Shown here: positions 8,961 to 16,926 of the stretch, piece by piece
Layout: every line of letters starts with the position of its first letter
Numbering within the stretch: the stretch's first letter is position 1
Assembly (NCBI GenBank): GCA_946892665.1
Contig: CAMPOT010000001.1
Span: 1,674,001 to 1,738,000 of the forward strand
Direction of reading: 5' to 3'
From: Chryseobacterium sp. Marseille-Q5410
GTDB taxonomy: Bacteria; Bacteroidota; Bacteroidia; Flavobacteriales; Weeksellaceae
DNA: 64,000 bases
Notes under the pieces: generated by a model
What the model was told of the DNA's origin: nothing
The model's database searches: none
The model's input: the letters and a program-made list of their open reading frames with translations, nothing else
Made by a program: the position numbers and the translations under genes

Positions 8961-10034
8961 ATGAAAAAAATCTCCATCATCTTCATTTTGCCCGACTTGG
9001 AAACCGGTGGCGCAGAAAGAATTGTCACCACGCTTGCCAATCATCTTCCGAGAGATCAGTTTGAACCAAAAATTCTTTTGCTCAGAAAAGAAGGTGGTTT
9101 TCTGGAAATATTAAAGGATGATGTTGAAATTATCGACATCAAAACTCCACGAATCAGGCATTCTTTAAAACCTATTTTACTTGAAATTAAAAAGCGTAAA
9201 CCAGATATTGTTTTCAGCGGTTTCGGTGAAGTGAATGCTTATTTGTCATTATTTATCAAATTTTTTCCGAAAACAAAATTTATTGCCCGAGAAACCAACG
9301 TTGTTTCGAAACACGTTATTCGCAAAGAAATTCGGTTTTTCTATAAATTTTACAACAACTATCATAGGATCATTTGTCAGAGCGATGATATGAAGAATGA
9401 TTTAACAGAGCATTTCAATATCAAAAAAGAAAAACTCGTCAAAATAAATAATCCCGTCGATTTCGATTTCATTAATAAAATATTGGATCTTTCCATAAAA
9501 CCCGAAACATTTGACGGTCATTATAAAAATGTTGTTGCCATCGGAAATCTCTCTTCCAGAAAAGGTTTCGATAATTTACTGAAAGTTTTTACGCACTTAC
9601 TAAATGAAAAAATAAAGCTGCATATCATTGGCGAAGGAAGAGATCGGGAAAGTCTTTATCAAATGAAAATTGACCTTAATCTGGAAAATGTTATTTTTCA
9701 CGGACAACAGAAAAATCCTTATCAATTCCTGAAATTTGCAGATTTGTTTATCCTTTCTTCGCGTTATGAAGGTTTCCCGAATGTTCTATTGGAGGCGGGA
9801 GCCTGTGGAGTTTATTCGTTGGCCAATAATTGCCCGGGCGGAATTAATGAAATTATACAAAACAAAATTAATGGGGAAATTTCCGCTATTGAAAAACACC
9901 AGCAATTTGCAGAAAAAGTAAAAGAGATTTGTGCTGGAAATCACGATAAAAAATTGATTATCAACTCAATAAAAACTAGATTTTCCAAGGAAATAATTCT
10001 GAAACATTATGAAAATCTGTTATTAGATTTTTAG
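8961..10034 (+). CDS. Glycosyltransferase family 4 protein
   Basis: The 357-residue protein has the GT-B fold of GT4 enzymes. The N-terminal half begins ILPDLETGGAERIVTTLANHL, the nucleotide-sugar half contains VAIGNLSSRKGFDNLL and HIIGEGRDRESL, and the donor-binding EX7E-like segment is SSRYEGFPNVLLEAGACG. Such enzymes transfer sugars to lipid or polysaccharide acceptors on the cytoplasmic face of the membrane; the sugar and acceptor cannot be read here. It stands alone, with no polysaccharide cluster around it. Start ATG 8961 is well placed. Confidence 0.9.
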   Translation: MKKISIIFILPDLETGGAERIVTTLANHLPRDQFEPKILLLRKEGGFLEILKDDVEIIDIKTPRIRHSLKPILLEIKKRKPDIVFSGFGEVNAYLSLFIKFFPKTKFIARETNVVSKHVIRKEIRFFYKFYNNYHRIICQSDDMKNDLTEHFNIKKEKLVKINNPVDFDFINKILDLSIKPETFDGHYKNVVAIGNLSSRKGFDNLLKVFTHLLNEKIKLHIIGEGRDRESLYQMKIDLNLENVIFHGQQKNPYQFLKFADLFILSSRYEGFPNVLLEAGACGVYSLANNCPGGINEIIQNKINGEISAIEKHQQFAEKVKEICAGNHDKKLIINSIKTRFSKEIILKHYENLLLDF

Positions 10035-10066
10035 CAGAATGTGCAAACGGGTGGCGAAATATTTTG

Positions 10067-10074
10067 TAAATTTG
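10067..10074 (+). promoter_or_regulatory. -10 box (TAAATTTG) for lpdA
   Basis: TAAATTTG matches TAnnTTTG and lies 40 nt before the lpdA ATG, after the glycosyltransferase stop, so lpdA probably has its own promoter. Confidence 0.5.
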
Positions 10075-10114
10075 TAAACTTCAAAAAATCAATAAAAATC
10101 ATAAAAAAATAAAA

Positions 10115-11518
10115 ATGAATCAATTTGATGTTACCGTAATCGGTTCTGGTCCTGGAGGTTATGTGGCTGCGATCCGTTGTGCGCAATTAGGTCTGAAAAC
10201 TGCAATTATCGAGAAGTATCCTACGATGGGTGGCACCTGCCTGAATGTGGGTTGTATTCCTTCCAAAGCGCTTTTGGACAGTTCGGAGCACTTCGAAAAT
10301 GCTAAACACAACTTTCAAAATCATGGGATTCTTATCAACGAACCTACTGCGGATTTGGCAAGGATGATTGCCCGCAAAGACGAAGTGGTAGATCAAACCA
10401 CCAAAGGAATTCAATTCCTAATGGACAAAAATAAAGTGACTGTTTTCGAAGGTGTTGGTAGTTTCGAATCTTCAACACAGGTTAAAGTAACCAAAAACGA
10501 CGGTTCTACTGAAATTTTGGATTCAAAATACATCATCATTGCGACTGGTTCTAAACCAAGTTCGTTGCCTTTCATTACTATCGATAAAGAAAGAATCATC
10601 ACCTCTACTGAAGCGTTAAAACTGAAAGAAATTCCGAAACATTTAGTAGTAATCGGTGGCGGTGTTATCGGGTTGGAATTGGGATCTGTTTACAAAAGAT
10701 TAGGCTCTGAAGTAACCGTAGTCGAATTTATGGATAAAATTATCCCTACAATGGACGGCGCATTATCGAAAGAACTCAACAAAGTTTTGAGAAAGCAAGG
10801 AATGAAATTTATGCTTTCAACCGCAGTTCAGGCAGTGGAAAGAAATGGAGATTCTGTAAAAGTTACTGCAAAAGATAAAAAAGGTGAAGAAGTAGTAGTT
10901 GAAGGGGATTATGTTTTGGTTTCCGTAGGTAGAAAACCTTATACAGACGGACTTTCCCTTGAAAAAGCAGGCGTAGATTTGGACGAAAGAGGAAGAGTAA
11001 AAACCAATGAACATTTGCAAACCAATGTTTCCAACATTTATGCAATCGGAGACGTTGTTGCAGGAGCAATGTTGGCGCACAAAGCATCTGAAGAAGGTGT
11101 TTTGGTAGCGGAACAGCTTGCGGGACAAAAACCACACATCAATTACAATTTAATTCCAGGTGTGGTTTATACTTGGCCGGAAGTTGCTGCAGTGGGTAAA
11201 ACAGAAGAGCAACTGAAAGCAGAAGGCGTTGCCATAAAAGTAGGAAATTTCCCAATGAGAGCTTTGGGAAGAAGCCGCGCTTCCGGCGATGTGGATGGTT
11301 TTATCAAAATCATCGCTGATGAAAAAACCGACGAAGTTTTAGGCGTACACATGATCGGTGCGAGAGCTGCAGATATGATCGCCGCTGCTGTAACCGCGAT
11401 GGAATACCGTGCAAGTGCTGAAGATATCGCAAGAATGTCGCATGCACACCCAACTTTCGCCGAAGCGATTAAAGAGGCCGCTCTGGACGCAACGGGAAAA
11501 ATTGCAATTCACATGTAA
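10115..11518 (+). CDS. lpdA: Dihydrolipoyl dehydrogenase (E3)
   Basis: The 467-residue flavoprotein starts with an FAD-binding Rossmann motif (VIGSGPGGYVAAIRCAQLG), followed by the redox-active disulfide GGTCLNVGCIPSKALL. It has an NAD-binding motif VVIGGGVIGLELGSVY near residue 180, a second FAD motif NIYAIGDVV, and the C-terminal active-site HAHPTFAEA. It reoxidises dihydrolipoamide in pyruvate, 2-oxoglutarate and branched-chain dehydrogenase complexes or glycine cleavage. The gene is monocistronic, with its own promoter and terminator. No E1/E2 gene is adjacent. Confidence 0.97.
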   Translation: MNQFDVTVIGSGPGGYVAAIRCAQLGLKTAIIEKYPTMGGTCLNVGCIPSKALLDSSEHFENAKHNFQNHGILINEPTADLARMIARKDEVVDQTTKGIQFLMDKNKVTVFEGVGSFESSTQVKVTKNDGSTEILDSKYIIIATGSKPSSLPFITIDKERIITSTEALKLKEIPKHLVVIGGGVIGLELGSVYKRLGSEVTVVEFMDKIIPTMDGALSKELNKVLRKQGMKFMLSTAVQAVERNGDSVKVTAKDKKGEEVVVEGDYVLVSVGRKPYTDGLSLEKAGVDLDERGRVKTNEHLQTNVSNIYAIGDVVAGAMLAHKASEEGVLVAEQLAGQKPHINYNLIPGVVYTWPEVAAVGKTEEQLKAEGVAIKVGNFPMRALGRSRASGDVDGFIKIIADEKTDEVLGVHMIGARAADMIAAAVTAMEYRASAEDIARMSHAHPTFAEAIKEAALDATGKIAIHM

Positions 11519-11541
11519 TCATTAAAAATATATCATCAATA

Positions 11542-11567
11542 AAGAGAAGTTTCGGCTTCTCTTTTTT
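11542..11567 (+). terminator. Intrinsic terminator of lpdA
   Basis: Stem AAGAGAAG (11542-11549) and CTTCTCTT (11556-11563) around loop TTTCGG, followed by T residues. Confidence 0.85.
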
Positions 11568-11738
11568 GTTGCTTAATGATAACATTATCACAAAGCCATA
11601 ATTTTTATGATAATGAACTATCAGAAAAAAATCAACTGTTTTTATTAATTTAATAATTAAAATATAATTTCATTATGAAAATTTATAAAAAATGATGCAT
11701 TATTTGAATAATCAGCTACGGAAATCGTTCCGCAATGT

Positions 11739-11906
11739 TGTTTTATCATTTCTGCAGCGTGCGGAGCCATTTCTGTAGGTCGCGGAATGATTTCTGTAAG
11801 TTGCGGAATCATTTCTGCAGGTCGCGAAACCTTTTCTGAAGGTTGCGGAACCATTCATGTACATTGCGGAATCATTTCTGATGCCTGCTGCTCCGTTTTG
11901 TGCGGA
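11739..11906. repeat. Degenerate 21-bp tandem array, about 8 units
   Basis: Eight consecutive 21-bp units, one of the clearest being TGCGGAATCATTTCTGCAGG plus T (11802-11822). They vary at several positions but keep the GCGGAA-C-ATTTCTG core. The array has no spacers and so is not CRISPR. Read on the minus strand, a 65-codon ORF (11657-11854) gives heptapeptide units such as MIPQLTE and IIPRPTE; coding status is doubtful. The remainder of the 11568-11920 gap is AT-rich and otherwise featureless. Confidence 0.85.
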
Positions 11907-11920
11907 GATGAGTTTTTATT

Positions 11921-12124
11921 TTAAATATCACTCACTTTTTCGTATCTAAAGAACGGTTTTATCTTTTTGTTGAGATAAGTTCCCTTAGAAAATGCCGCCC
12001 GGAAATCATCAAAAACTTCTTCTGGAACTTCAAGATAATTGTAAACCGCTCCAGAGGTATAAACGATCTTCAATATCTGAAGCTCGGGCTTATAATAATA
12101 TTTTCTGATCACTGAAGAGGGCAT
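11921..12124 (-). CDS. KTSC domain-containing small protein
   Basis: This 67-residue protein matches the KTSC domain: YKPELQILKIVYTSGAVYNY, then VPEEVFDDFRAAFSKGTYLNKKI. KTSC proteins are small and sometimes linked to lysyl-tRNA synthetase-like proteins or RNA metabolism; their role is not settled. The ATG at 12124 (MPSSVIRK) is preferred to an in-frame TTG at 12139 that would add five residues. It is divergent from the CvfB-like gene, whose -10 box lies just beyond. Confidence 0.78.
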   Translation of the reverse strand: MPSSVIRKYYYKPELQILKIVYTSGAVYNYLEVPEEVFDDFRAAFSKGTYLNKKIKPFFRYEKVSDI

Positions 12125-12160
12125 GACAAAATTCTGCAATTTCTGTTCCTTTAGTTTTCT

Positions 12161-12168
12161 TACCTTTG
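12161..12168 (+). promoter_or_regulatory. -10 box (TACCTTTG) for the CvfB-like gene
   Basis: TACCTTTG fits TAnnTTTG and ends 22 nt before the ATG at 12191. Confidence 0.55.
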
Positions 12169-12190
12169 TATCTTAATTTATACCTTATTT

Positions 12191-13027
12191 ATGAATCTTG
12201 GCAAAACCCAATTACTAAAAATCGCAGAAAAAAATTATTCAGGTTTATTCCTGGAAGATGAAAATGGAGAGAGAGCCTTTCTCCCTAAAATTTTCGCTAG
12301 CGAAGATGCTGAAATTGGCGATGAAATGGAAGTTTTCGTCTATCAAGATGACGATAAACTGAAAGCAACTACCGAAAAAGCCAACGCAGAAGTAGGAGAG
12401 TTTGCCGTGATGACATGCGTGCAAAGTTTGCCAAGTGGGGCTTTCATGGATTGGGGAATCATCAAAGATTTGTTCATTCCTTACAAGCAACAAAAACAGA
12501 AAATTGTAGAGGGAAAAAGGTATTTGGTATATGTTTATATTGATGAATTTCTAGGATTAATCACTGGTACCACAAGATTTAAGAGAAATCCACAGTACGA
12601 CGATTTGCCTTTCCGAAAAGGCGACAAGGTGAATCTGATTTTAATGGGAGAAGGCGAACTGGGCTGGAATGTCATCATCAATAAAAAATATATCGGACTG
12701 ATTTACGCATCTGATGTTTACAAAAAATTATTCCCACTTTCCGAAGAAAATGGCTACATAAAATCTGTGAGAGAAGATGGTAAAATTGATGTTTCCCTAC
12801 AACCGCAAGGTTACGAAAACAACGATGAATTTCAGCAAATAATTCTTGATAAATTACATGAAAACTACGGCTTACTCTATCTTTCCGACAAGTCGGAACC
12901 AGAAGAAATTAAGCAGGAACTGCAGATGAGCAAAAAGAATTTCAAGAAAGCCATCGGTGGACTGTATCGAGATAAAAAAATTGAAATTTTAGAGGATAAA
13001 ATCCGTTTGGTTGATGGGAATGAATAA
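12191..13027 (+). CDS. CvfB-family S1-like RNA-binding protein
   Basis: The 278-residue protein resembles CvfB/YitL: tandem S1-type OB folds, with the conserved VQSLPSGAFMDWGIIKDLFIPYKQQ split around residues 75-100, IGLIYASDVYKKLFPL near 175, and a C-terminal winged-helix-like segment (MSKKNFKKAIGGLYRDKKI). CvfB of Staphylococcus binds RNA and affects virulence gene expression; the targets of this protein are unknown. Length is normal for the family. It has its own -10 box and is monocistronic. Confidence 0.87.
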   Translation: MNLGKTQLLKIAEKNYSGLFLEDENGERAFLPKIFASEDAEIGDEMEVFVYQDDDKLKATTEKANAEVGEFAVMTCVQSLPSGAFMDWGIIKDLFIPYKQQKQKIVEGKRYLVYVYIDEFLGLITGTTRFKRNPQYDDLPFRKGDKVNLILMGEGELGWNVIINKKYIGLIYASDVYKKLFPLSEENGYIKSVREDGKIDVSLQPQGYENNDEFQQIILDKLHENYGLLYLSDKSEPEEIKQELQMSKKNFKKAIGGLYRDKKIEILEDKIRLVDGNE

Positions 13028-13108
13028 TTTTTTATCCAAGAAAAAGGAATCAAGAGGAAAACGAAAAACTAATTTTGATTTTAATTTCTGATTTTTATTA
13101 AAAGAAAA

Positions 13109-13456
13109 TCATTTTTTTTTTACTAATAAAATCCAGTCTTCTTCCAAAAACCGGTAACCAATTTCATAGAGAAACCGATATTCAGCACCGTTTTTATAAA
13201 TTTTAAAATTGGTGAAATATTCAAAATCGAATCCTTCGGAAGTCAGTTTGTTTCGGGTAGTTTTCGCTTTTCCATCAACGAATTTTTGTTCACTCAGAAT
13301 GCGATGGTTTTTGCGCAATTTATTGTTGATATTGCGCATCAGGTTGGAAGTATCCCGGTTGTTTTTATTATTATAGGCGTTTCTGCAGCCGTCGTTGCAA
13401 AATTTCTTATCGCTTCTTCCGATAATTTGATCACCACATTCCAGGCAGTTTTGCAT
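13109..13456 (-). CDS. Small protein with an N-terminal Cys4 zinc-ribbon-like motif
   Basis: The 115-residue protein begins MQNCLECGDQIIGRSDKKFC, followed by NDGC. The C-x2-C...C-x3-C spacing suggests a structural zinc site. The rest is basic and then ends in an aromatic segment (EYRFLYEIGYRFLEEDW). I do not recognise a named family; similar hypothetical proteins are expected in related genomes. The ATG at 13456 is preferred to one at 13495 because a TATATTTG -10 box (13475-13482, minus strand) lies between them. Function unknown; nucleic-acid binding would be a guess. Confidence 0.68.
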   Translation of the reverse strand: MQNCLECGDQIIGRSDKKFCNDGCRNAYNNKNNRDTSNLMRNINNKLRKNHRILSEQKFVDGKAKTTRNKLTSEGFDFEYFTNFKIYKNGAEYRFLYEIGYRFLEEDWILLVKKK

Positions 13457-13474
13457 CTCTAAAATTTTGATTAT

Positions 13475-13482
13475 CAAATATA
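13475..13482 (-). promoter_or_regulatory. -10 box (TATATTTG) that decides the start at 13456
   Basis: On the minus strand TATATTTG lies 18 nt before the ATG at 13456 and inside the longer ORF version, so the longer version would not be translated from this promoter. Confidence 0.55.
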
Positions 13483-13598
13483 AAGAATTATCCATTTGTA
13501 AGTGGATAATTTTATAAATGTTTAATCTGTCGTCAATTAAAAAGATCGGTATATGCTTAGTACAAAATAATAGTTTTTAAAAAAAATGACCACAAAAA

Positions 13599-14129
13599 CT
13601 ATCGAAATGGTTTCAAAAACTCATGAATAAGTTCGTCCAGATAGTTGTGGATAAATTCCTCTTCTTCCTGAACATCAACTGCAAGAAGTGTTGCCTCGGC
13701 GCATAAATTCAAATTGATCGCCAAATGAGCACTCGCGCTGTAAGCTGCAATTTTGTAATGAGCCAATTTTTGAGCAGTCAAAATTAGCGCAATGTCCCAA
13801 TTTAACGGGTCATTCGCAAAAAATTCCAGATGTTTTTGGGCTTCGCTGATCAATGCTGTGAAAGATTCACAATCTTTAAAGCGGGGCGTCTCATGGTGTA
13901 ATTTAAAGATTTTTTCAAGTCGTTCCAAATGACTGAGATGAATCGCATAATGGTTGTCCAAAATAATCTTCAATTTTTCAGACAAAATTCCATGTTTTAT
14001 ATTCTGATAAGATTCGCCCACGATTTTTTCTGCGCAATATAATTCCATAATGGAATCCATAAAAAATTGCTGAAGGCCTTCCCGCGAATGACCCGTTTCC
14101 GGAGTCATATTTCTTTTTGATCTTGTCAT
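13599..14129 (-). CDS. DUF892 (YciE-type) ferritin-like protein
   Basis: The 176-residue, mostly helical protein fits the DUF892 family: LQQFFMDSIMELYCAEKIV at the start, the HYAIHLSHLERLEKIF helix with His and Glu positions of a ferritin-like diiron centre, and EEEEFIHNYLDELI near the C-terminus. E. coli YciE and YciF belong here; the family is linked to stress but has no firm reaction. It lies next to the arsenic cluster on the same strand, but about 195 bp of sequence separate them and no shared operon is implied. Confidence 0.8.
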   Translation of the reverse strand: MTRSKRNMTPETGHSREGLQQFFMDSIMELYCAEKIVGESYQNIKHGILSEKLKIILDNHYAIHLSHLERLEKIFKLHHETPRFKDCESFTALISEAQKHLEFFANDPLNWDIALILTAQKLAHYKIAAYSASAHLAINLNLCAEATLLAVDVQEEEEFIHNYLDELIHEFLKPFR

Positions 14130-14324
14130 TCTTCTAATACAGTTTCTTTTGAAATGGAAATTTAGAAACGAATTCTGGAAAATCCACTGCTAATATTATG
14201 CCCAATTACAGGGTGAATTTTAATTAAATATGCCTAATAAGCAACTTTCGCTGAGTAAAGGGGGATTTCAGAATATTGCTTTTTTTCTTTATTAAAACTA
14301 AAGAGAATTTGAATTTTTAAATAG

Positions 14325-15353
14325 TTAATAATATTTTTTCTTCAGCCATAAACTTACCCTAACCAGCAAGATAAGGACCGGAACTTCAACTAAAGGACCG
14401 ATAACACCCACAAAAGCTTGGGGGGAATGAATCCCGAAAACAGCGATTGCTACAGCGATTGCAAGCTCGAAATTGTTTCCTGTTGCAGTGAAAGCGATTG
14501 ATGCATTTTTGTCGTAAGGTAATTTTAAAGCTTTTCCCACAAAGAAACTGATGAAAAAAGTGACAATAAAATAAATCACTAGAGGAACTGCAACTTTCAA
14601 TACATCAGAAGGCAATTCAATGATTTTGTCGCCTTTCAAACTAAACATCAAAACGATGGTGAAAAGCAGCGCATACAAAGTAAATGGCGAAATAAAAGGA
14701 ATGAATTTTCGGTTGTACCATTCGGTTCCTTTGAATTTAATTAAAAAATATCTGCTCAAAAATCCGGCAAGAAAAGGAATTCCAAGATAGATGAAAACAC
14801 TTTCGGCCACATCGCGCATCGGAACAGAAATTTGGAAACTTCCGAAACCTAATTTTTGTGGCAAAATATTGATGAAAAACCATGCGTAAATGCTATAAAA
14901 AATCAACTGAAAAACACTATTTAAAGCGACCAATAGCGCGGCGTATTCACGGTTTCCTTTTGCCAAATCGTTCCAAACCAGCACCATTGCGATACATCTT
15001 GCGAGTCCAATCAAGATTAATCCCATCATATAATCGGGTTCGTCTCTAAGGAAAACGATCGCTAAAATGAACATCAAAATTGGTCCAACTACCCAGTTCA
15101 AGACCAACGAAATCGACATGGATTTGGTGTCCTTGAAAGCTTTTGGTAAAAGTGAATAATCCACTTTTGCCAGTGGAGGATACATCATCACGATCAATCC
15201 GATTGCTAACGGAATGTTTGTAGAACCTACCGAAATCATCTGGGTTTTCTCGGCAATATTCGGAAAAAAATAACCAATTCCGATTCCCAAAAGCATCGCT
15301 AAAAATATCCAAAGCGTAAGAAATCGATCGAGAAATTTGAGTTTTGGTTGCAT
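14325..15353 (-). CDS. acr3: Arsenite efflux permease, ACR3 family
   Basis: The 342-residue protein has about ten membrane segments and the ACR3 signature: [19 protein letters not shown] at the start, [20 protein letters not shown] with the conserved Cys of segment IV, and [20 protein letters not shown] in segment IX. ACR3 permeases export As(OH)3 using the proton motive force. It is the last gene of the arsenic operon, 3 bp after arsC. ArsA ATPase is absent, as is usual for ACR3 systems. Confidence 0.95.
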   Translation of the reverse strand: MQPKLKFLDRFLTLWIFLAMLLGIGIGYFFPNIAEKTQMISVGSTNIPLAIGLIVMMYPPLAKVDYSLLPKAFKDTKSMSISLVLNWVVGPILMFILAIVFLRDEPDYMMGLILIGLARCIAMVLVWNDLAKGNREYAALLVALNSVFQLIFYSIYAWFFINILPQKLGFGSFQISVPMRDVAESVFIYLGIPFLAGFLSRYFLIKFKGTEWYNRKFIPFISPFTLYALLFTIVLMFSLKGDKIIELPSDVLKVAVPLVIYFIVTFFISFFVGKALKLPYDKNASIAFTATGNNFELAIAVAIAVFGIHSPQAFVGVIGPLVEVPVLILLVRVSLWLKKKYY

Positions 15354-15356
15354 TTT

Positions 15357-15971
15357 TTAGGATTTAATTTGACAAAAAACAAAGAACATTTCCGAAGCTA
15401 TTTGCAAACTTCTTTCTGCGTAAACTTCGTTTTGTTGAGGAGTGTTATCAGAAACTTTTGGATCTTCAAAAGTGATTGGGATTCGTTTTTCGGCTCCTGC
15501 GATGAAAGGGCAACCGCCATCAGCTTGAGAACAAGTCATAATCGCTGCGAAACCATTTTCCGGGTTGAAAGCGTGATCGTATTTTTTTGAAAATCCAATG
15601 ATTGGTTTGCTATTTTCATCAAATTTAATGGCATAAACAGGATTTGGTTCAGCAGAAATTTTCAACACCTGAAACCCTTGAGTGCTCAATGTTTCTGCAA
15701 CTTTCGGAAACAACGCGGTTTCTTCAGTTCCGCCGGAATAGCAACTCACATTTGGAACTTTGTAAAAAGCTGCTGCAACTTGTGCCCAAACCTGTGATAG
15801 ATGGCTTCTTCGGGAATTGTGGGTGCAAATAAAATTGAGATTTATAGGCAGATTTTTATCTTTTTTATCTTGAATAAAATCGATAAGTGGTTGTAAAGTT
15901 GCTTTTCTTTCGTCGGTGATTTTAAAGTTTTCTACAAGTCCGGAAATTGTTTTTGATAGCGTAGGATTCAT
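15357..15971 (-). CDS. arsC: Arsenate reductase of the low-molecular-weight phosphatase type
   Basis: The 204-residue protein contains the LMW-PTPase P-loop CTHNSRRS, starting at Cys49 (C-x5-R), near NLNFIC, and a PFIAGAEKRIPITFEDP segment. It reduces arsenate to arsenite for export by ACR3. A longer ORF reaches 16016, but that would overlap the DUF6428 gene; ATG 15971 gives a 19-bp gap and the expected N-terminus. It lies between DUF6428 and acr3, all probably one transcript. The electron donor (thioredoxin or glutaredoxin) cannot be read from sequence. Confidence 0.9.
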   Translation of the reverse strand: MNPTLSKTISGLVENFKITDERKATLQPLIDFIQDKKDKNLPINLNFICTHNSRRSHLSQVWAQVAAAFYKVPNVSCYSGGTEETALFPKVAETLSTQGFQVLKISAEPNPVYAIKFDENSKPIIGFSKKYDHAFNPENGFAAIMTCSQADGGCPFIAGAEKRIPITFEDPKVSDNTPQQNEVYAERSLQIASEMFFVFCQIKS

Positions 15972-15990
15972 GTTTATTTTGATTTTGTAA

Positions 15991-16458
15991 TTAGCAGCAA
16001 CCAGAATTTGGGGCACATTTTGAAACAGGTTTTAATTCGGATAGATTTTTTTTCACCTTTTCGCTGGGAATTCCACAAGCATCCTGAGCCAAACAGGATG
16101 TCATTTTATTTCGCAAAACAAATGATTTTCCATTGAATTCCAAATCGTATTTCCCGATGGTTTCGCTTTGATATTCCACTTCGATTTCATGGTTTTCAAT
16201 TCCCAGTTTTTCTTCGGAAAGTTTGATGATGTTTAGTAATTTTCCTGGTTTCAAGCGGTGTTCAAGATCGTCGGCATTCCAAAGTTGAAAATTCACCACT
16301 TTTTCGTTGCGAATTACGCCGCCGCAATCGATGAAATTTTTGTTGATAATTCCCACTTCCGTTACATGAAAATGTTCCGGTACGAAAGTCCCGTTTTCCA
16401 ATTGAAAATCAACATTTTCTAATGTTGGCAAAATCTGTTTTACTTCTGATAGTTTCAT
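15991..16458 (-). CDS. DUF6428 protein of the arsenic operon
   Basis: This 155-residue protein matches a small family found in Bacteroidetes arsenic operons (DUF6428): MKLSEVKQILPTLENVDFQL at the start, VPEHFHVTEVG and FQLWNADDLEHRLKPGKLL in the middle. The tail is rich in cysteine, with Cys148 and Cys154-Cys155 at the extreme C-terminus (APNSGCC), plus SCLAQDAC near residue 120. Function is unknown; thiol-based arsenite binding is a reasonable inference. It follows arsR and has its own copy of the presumed ArsR operator upstream. Confidence 0.75.
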   Translation of the reverse strand: MKLSEVKQILPTLENVDFQLENGTFVPEHFHVTEVGIINKNFIDCGGVIRNEKVVNFQLWNADDLEHRLKPGKLLNIIKLSEEKLGIENHEIEVEYQSETIGKYDLEFNGKSFVLRNKMTSCLAQDACGIPSEKVKKNLSELKPVSKCAPNSGCC

Positions 16459-16480
16459 TGTATTTGATTTATAGTTTTAA

Positions 16481-16495
16481 TGCAATATTACGATA
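16481..16495 (-). promoter_or_regulatory. Putative ArsR operator upstream of DUF6428-arsC-acr3
   Basis: TGCAATATTACGATA is an exact copy of 15 bases found again upstream of arsR (16859-16873). Here it lies between the arsR stop and the DUF6428 start, so the structural genes may be repressed separately from arsR. Confidence 0.6.
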
Positions 16496-16514
16496 TAGAT
16501 GAGTAAAAAAATGC

Positions 16515-16841
16515 TTAGCAGCATTTGGATTTGGCAACAGATTGTACAATTGACGAAAAATACGCGTTAAAAATCTTAATTGTTTCCTCATCAATACAAT
16601 AGCATATTGAATTTCCTTCGATATTTCCTTTGATAATTCCTGCGTTTTTAAGTTCTTTTAAATGCTGAGAAACTGTCGGTTGTGCCAGCGGAAGTTCGTT
16701 CACGATGTCTCCGCAAATGCACTCATTTACTTTCATTAGATATTCGATAATAGCAATTCGAGCCGGATGTCCCAATGCTTTTGCGATAGTTGCCATTTTA
16801 TTTTGGTTGTCGGTAAAATGTTCAGTTTTCGTTGCACCCAT
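16515..16841 (-). CDS. arsR: ArsR-family arsenic-responsive repressor
   Basis: The 108-residue winged-helix protein has the ArsR DNA-recognition segment PLAQPTVSQHLKELKNAGII (51-70) preceded by ECICGDIV, whose Cys41-x-Cys43 matches the classical arsenite/antimonite-binding site. Further cysteines are at 80 and 82 and at the extreme C-terminus (SKCC, 107-108), which may add ligands. It should repress the arsenic genes until As(III) binds. It is the first gene of the cluster, with a perfect palindrome just upstream, consistent with autoregulation. Confidence 0.92.
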   Translation of the reverse strand: MGATKTEHFTDNQNKMATIAKALGHPARIAIIEYLMKVNECICGDIVNELPLAQPTVSQHLKELKNAGIIKGNIEGNSICYCIDEETIKIFNAYFSSIVQSVAKSKCC

Positions 16842-16852
16842 TTTTATCTATT

Positions 16853-16873
16853 TAATATTGCAATATTACGATA
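16853..16873 (-). promoter_or_regulatory. Putative ArsR operator upstream of arsR
   Basis: TAATATTGCAATATTA (16853-16868) is a perfect 16-bp palindrome starting 12 bp from the arsR ATG. The 15-mer TGCAATATTACGATA overlapping it is repeated exactly at 16481-16495. Confidence 0.65.
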
Positions 16874-16926
16874 AATATAATTTAAACCAAATATTTTATC
16901 TATATATTCTTATAATCATGATATTT

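Noticed and set aside
11739-11906. The 21-bp array as a CRISPR
   Set aside because: Units are contiguous and degenerate without spacers, and no cas gene is nearby.
12125-12139. TTG 12139 as the KTSC protein start
   Set aside because: It adds five residues without homology value and ATG 12124 is available.
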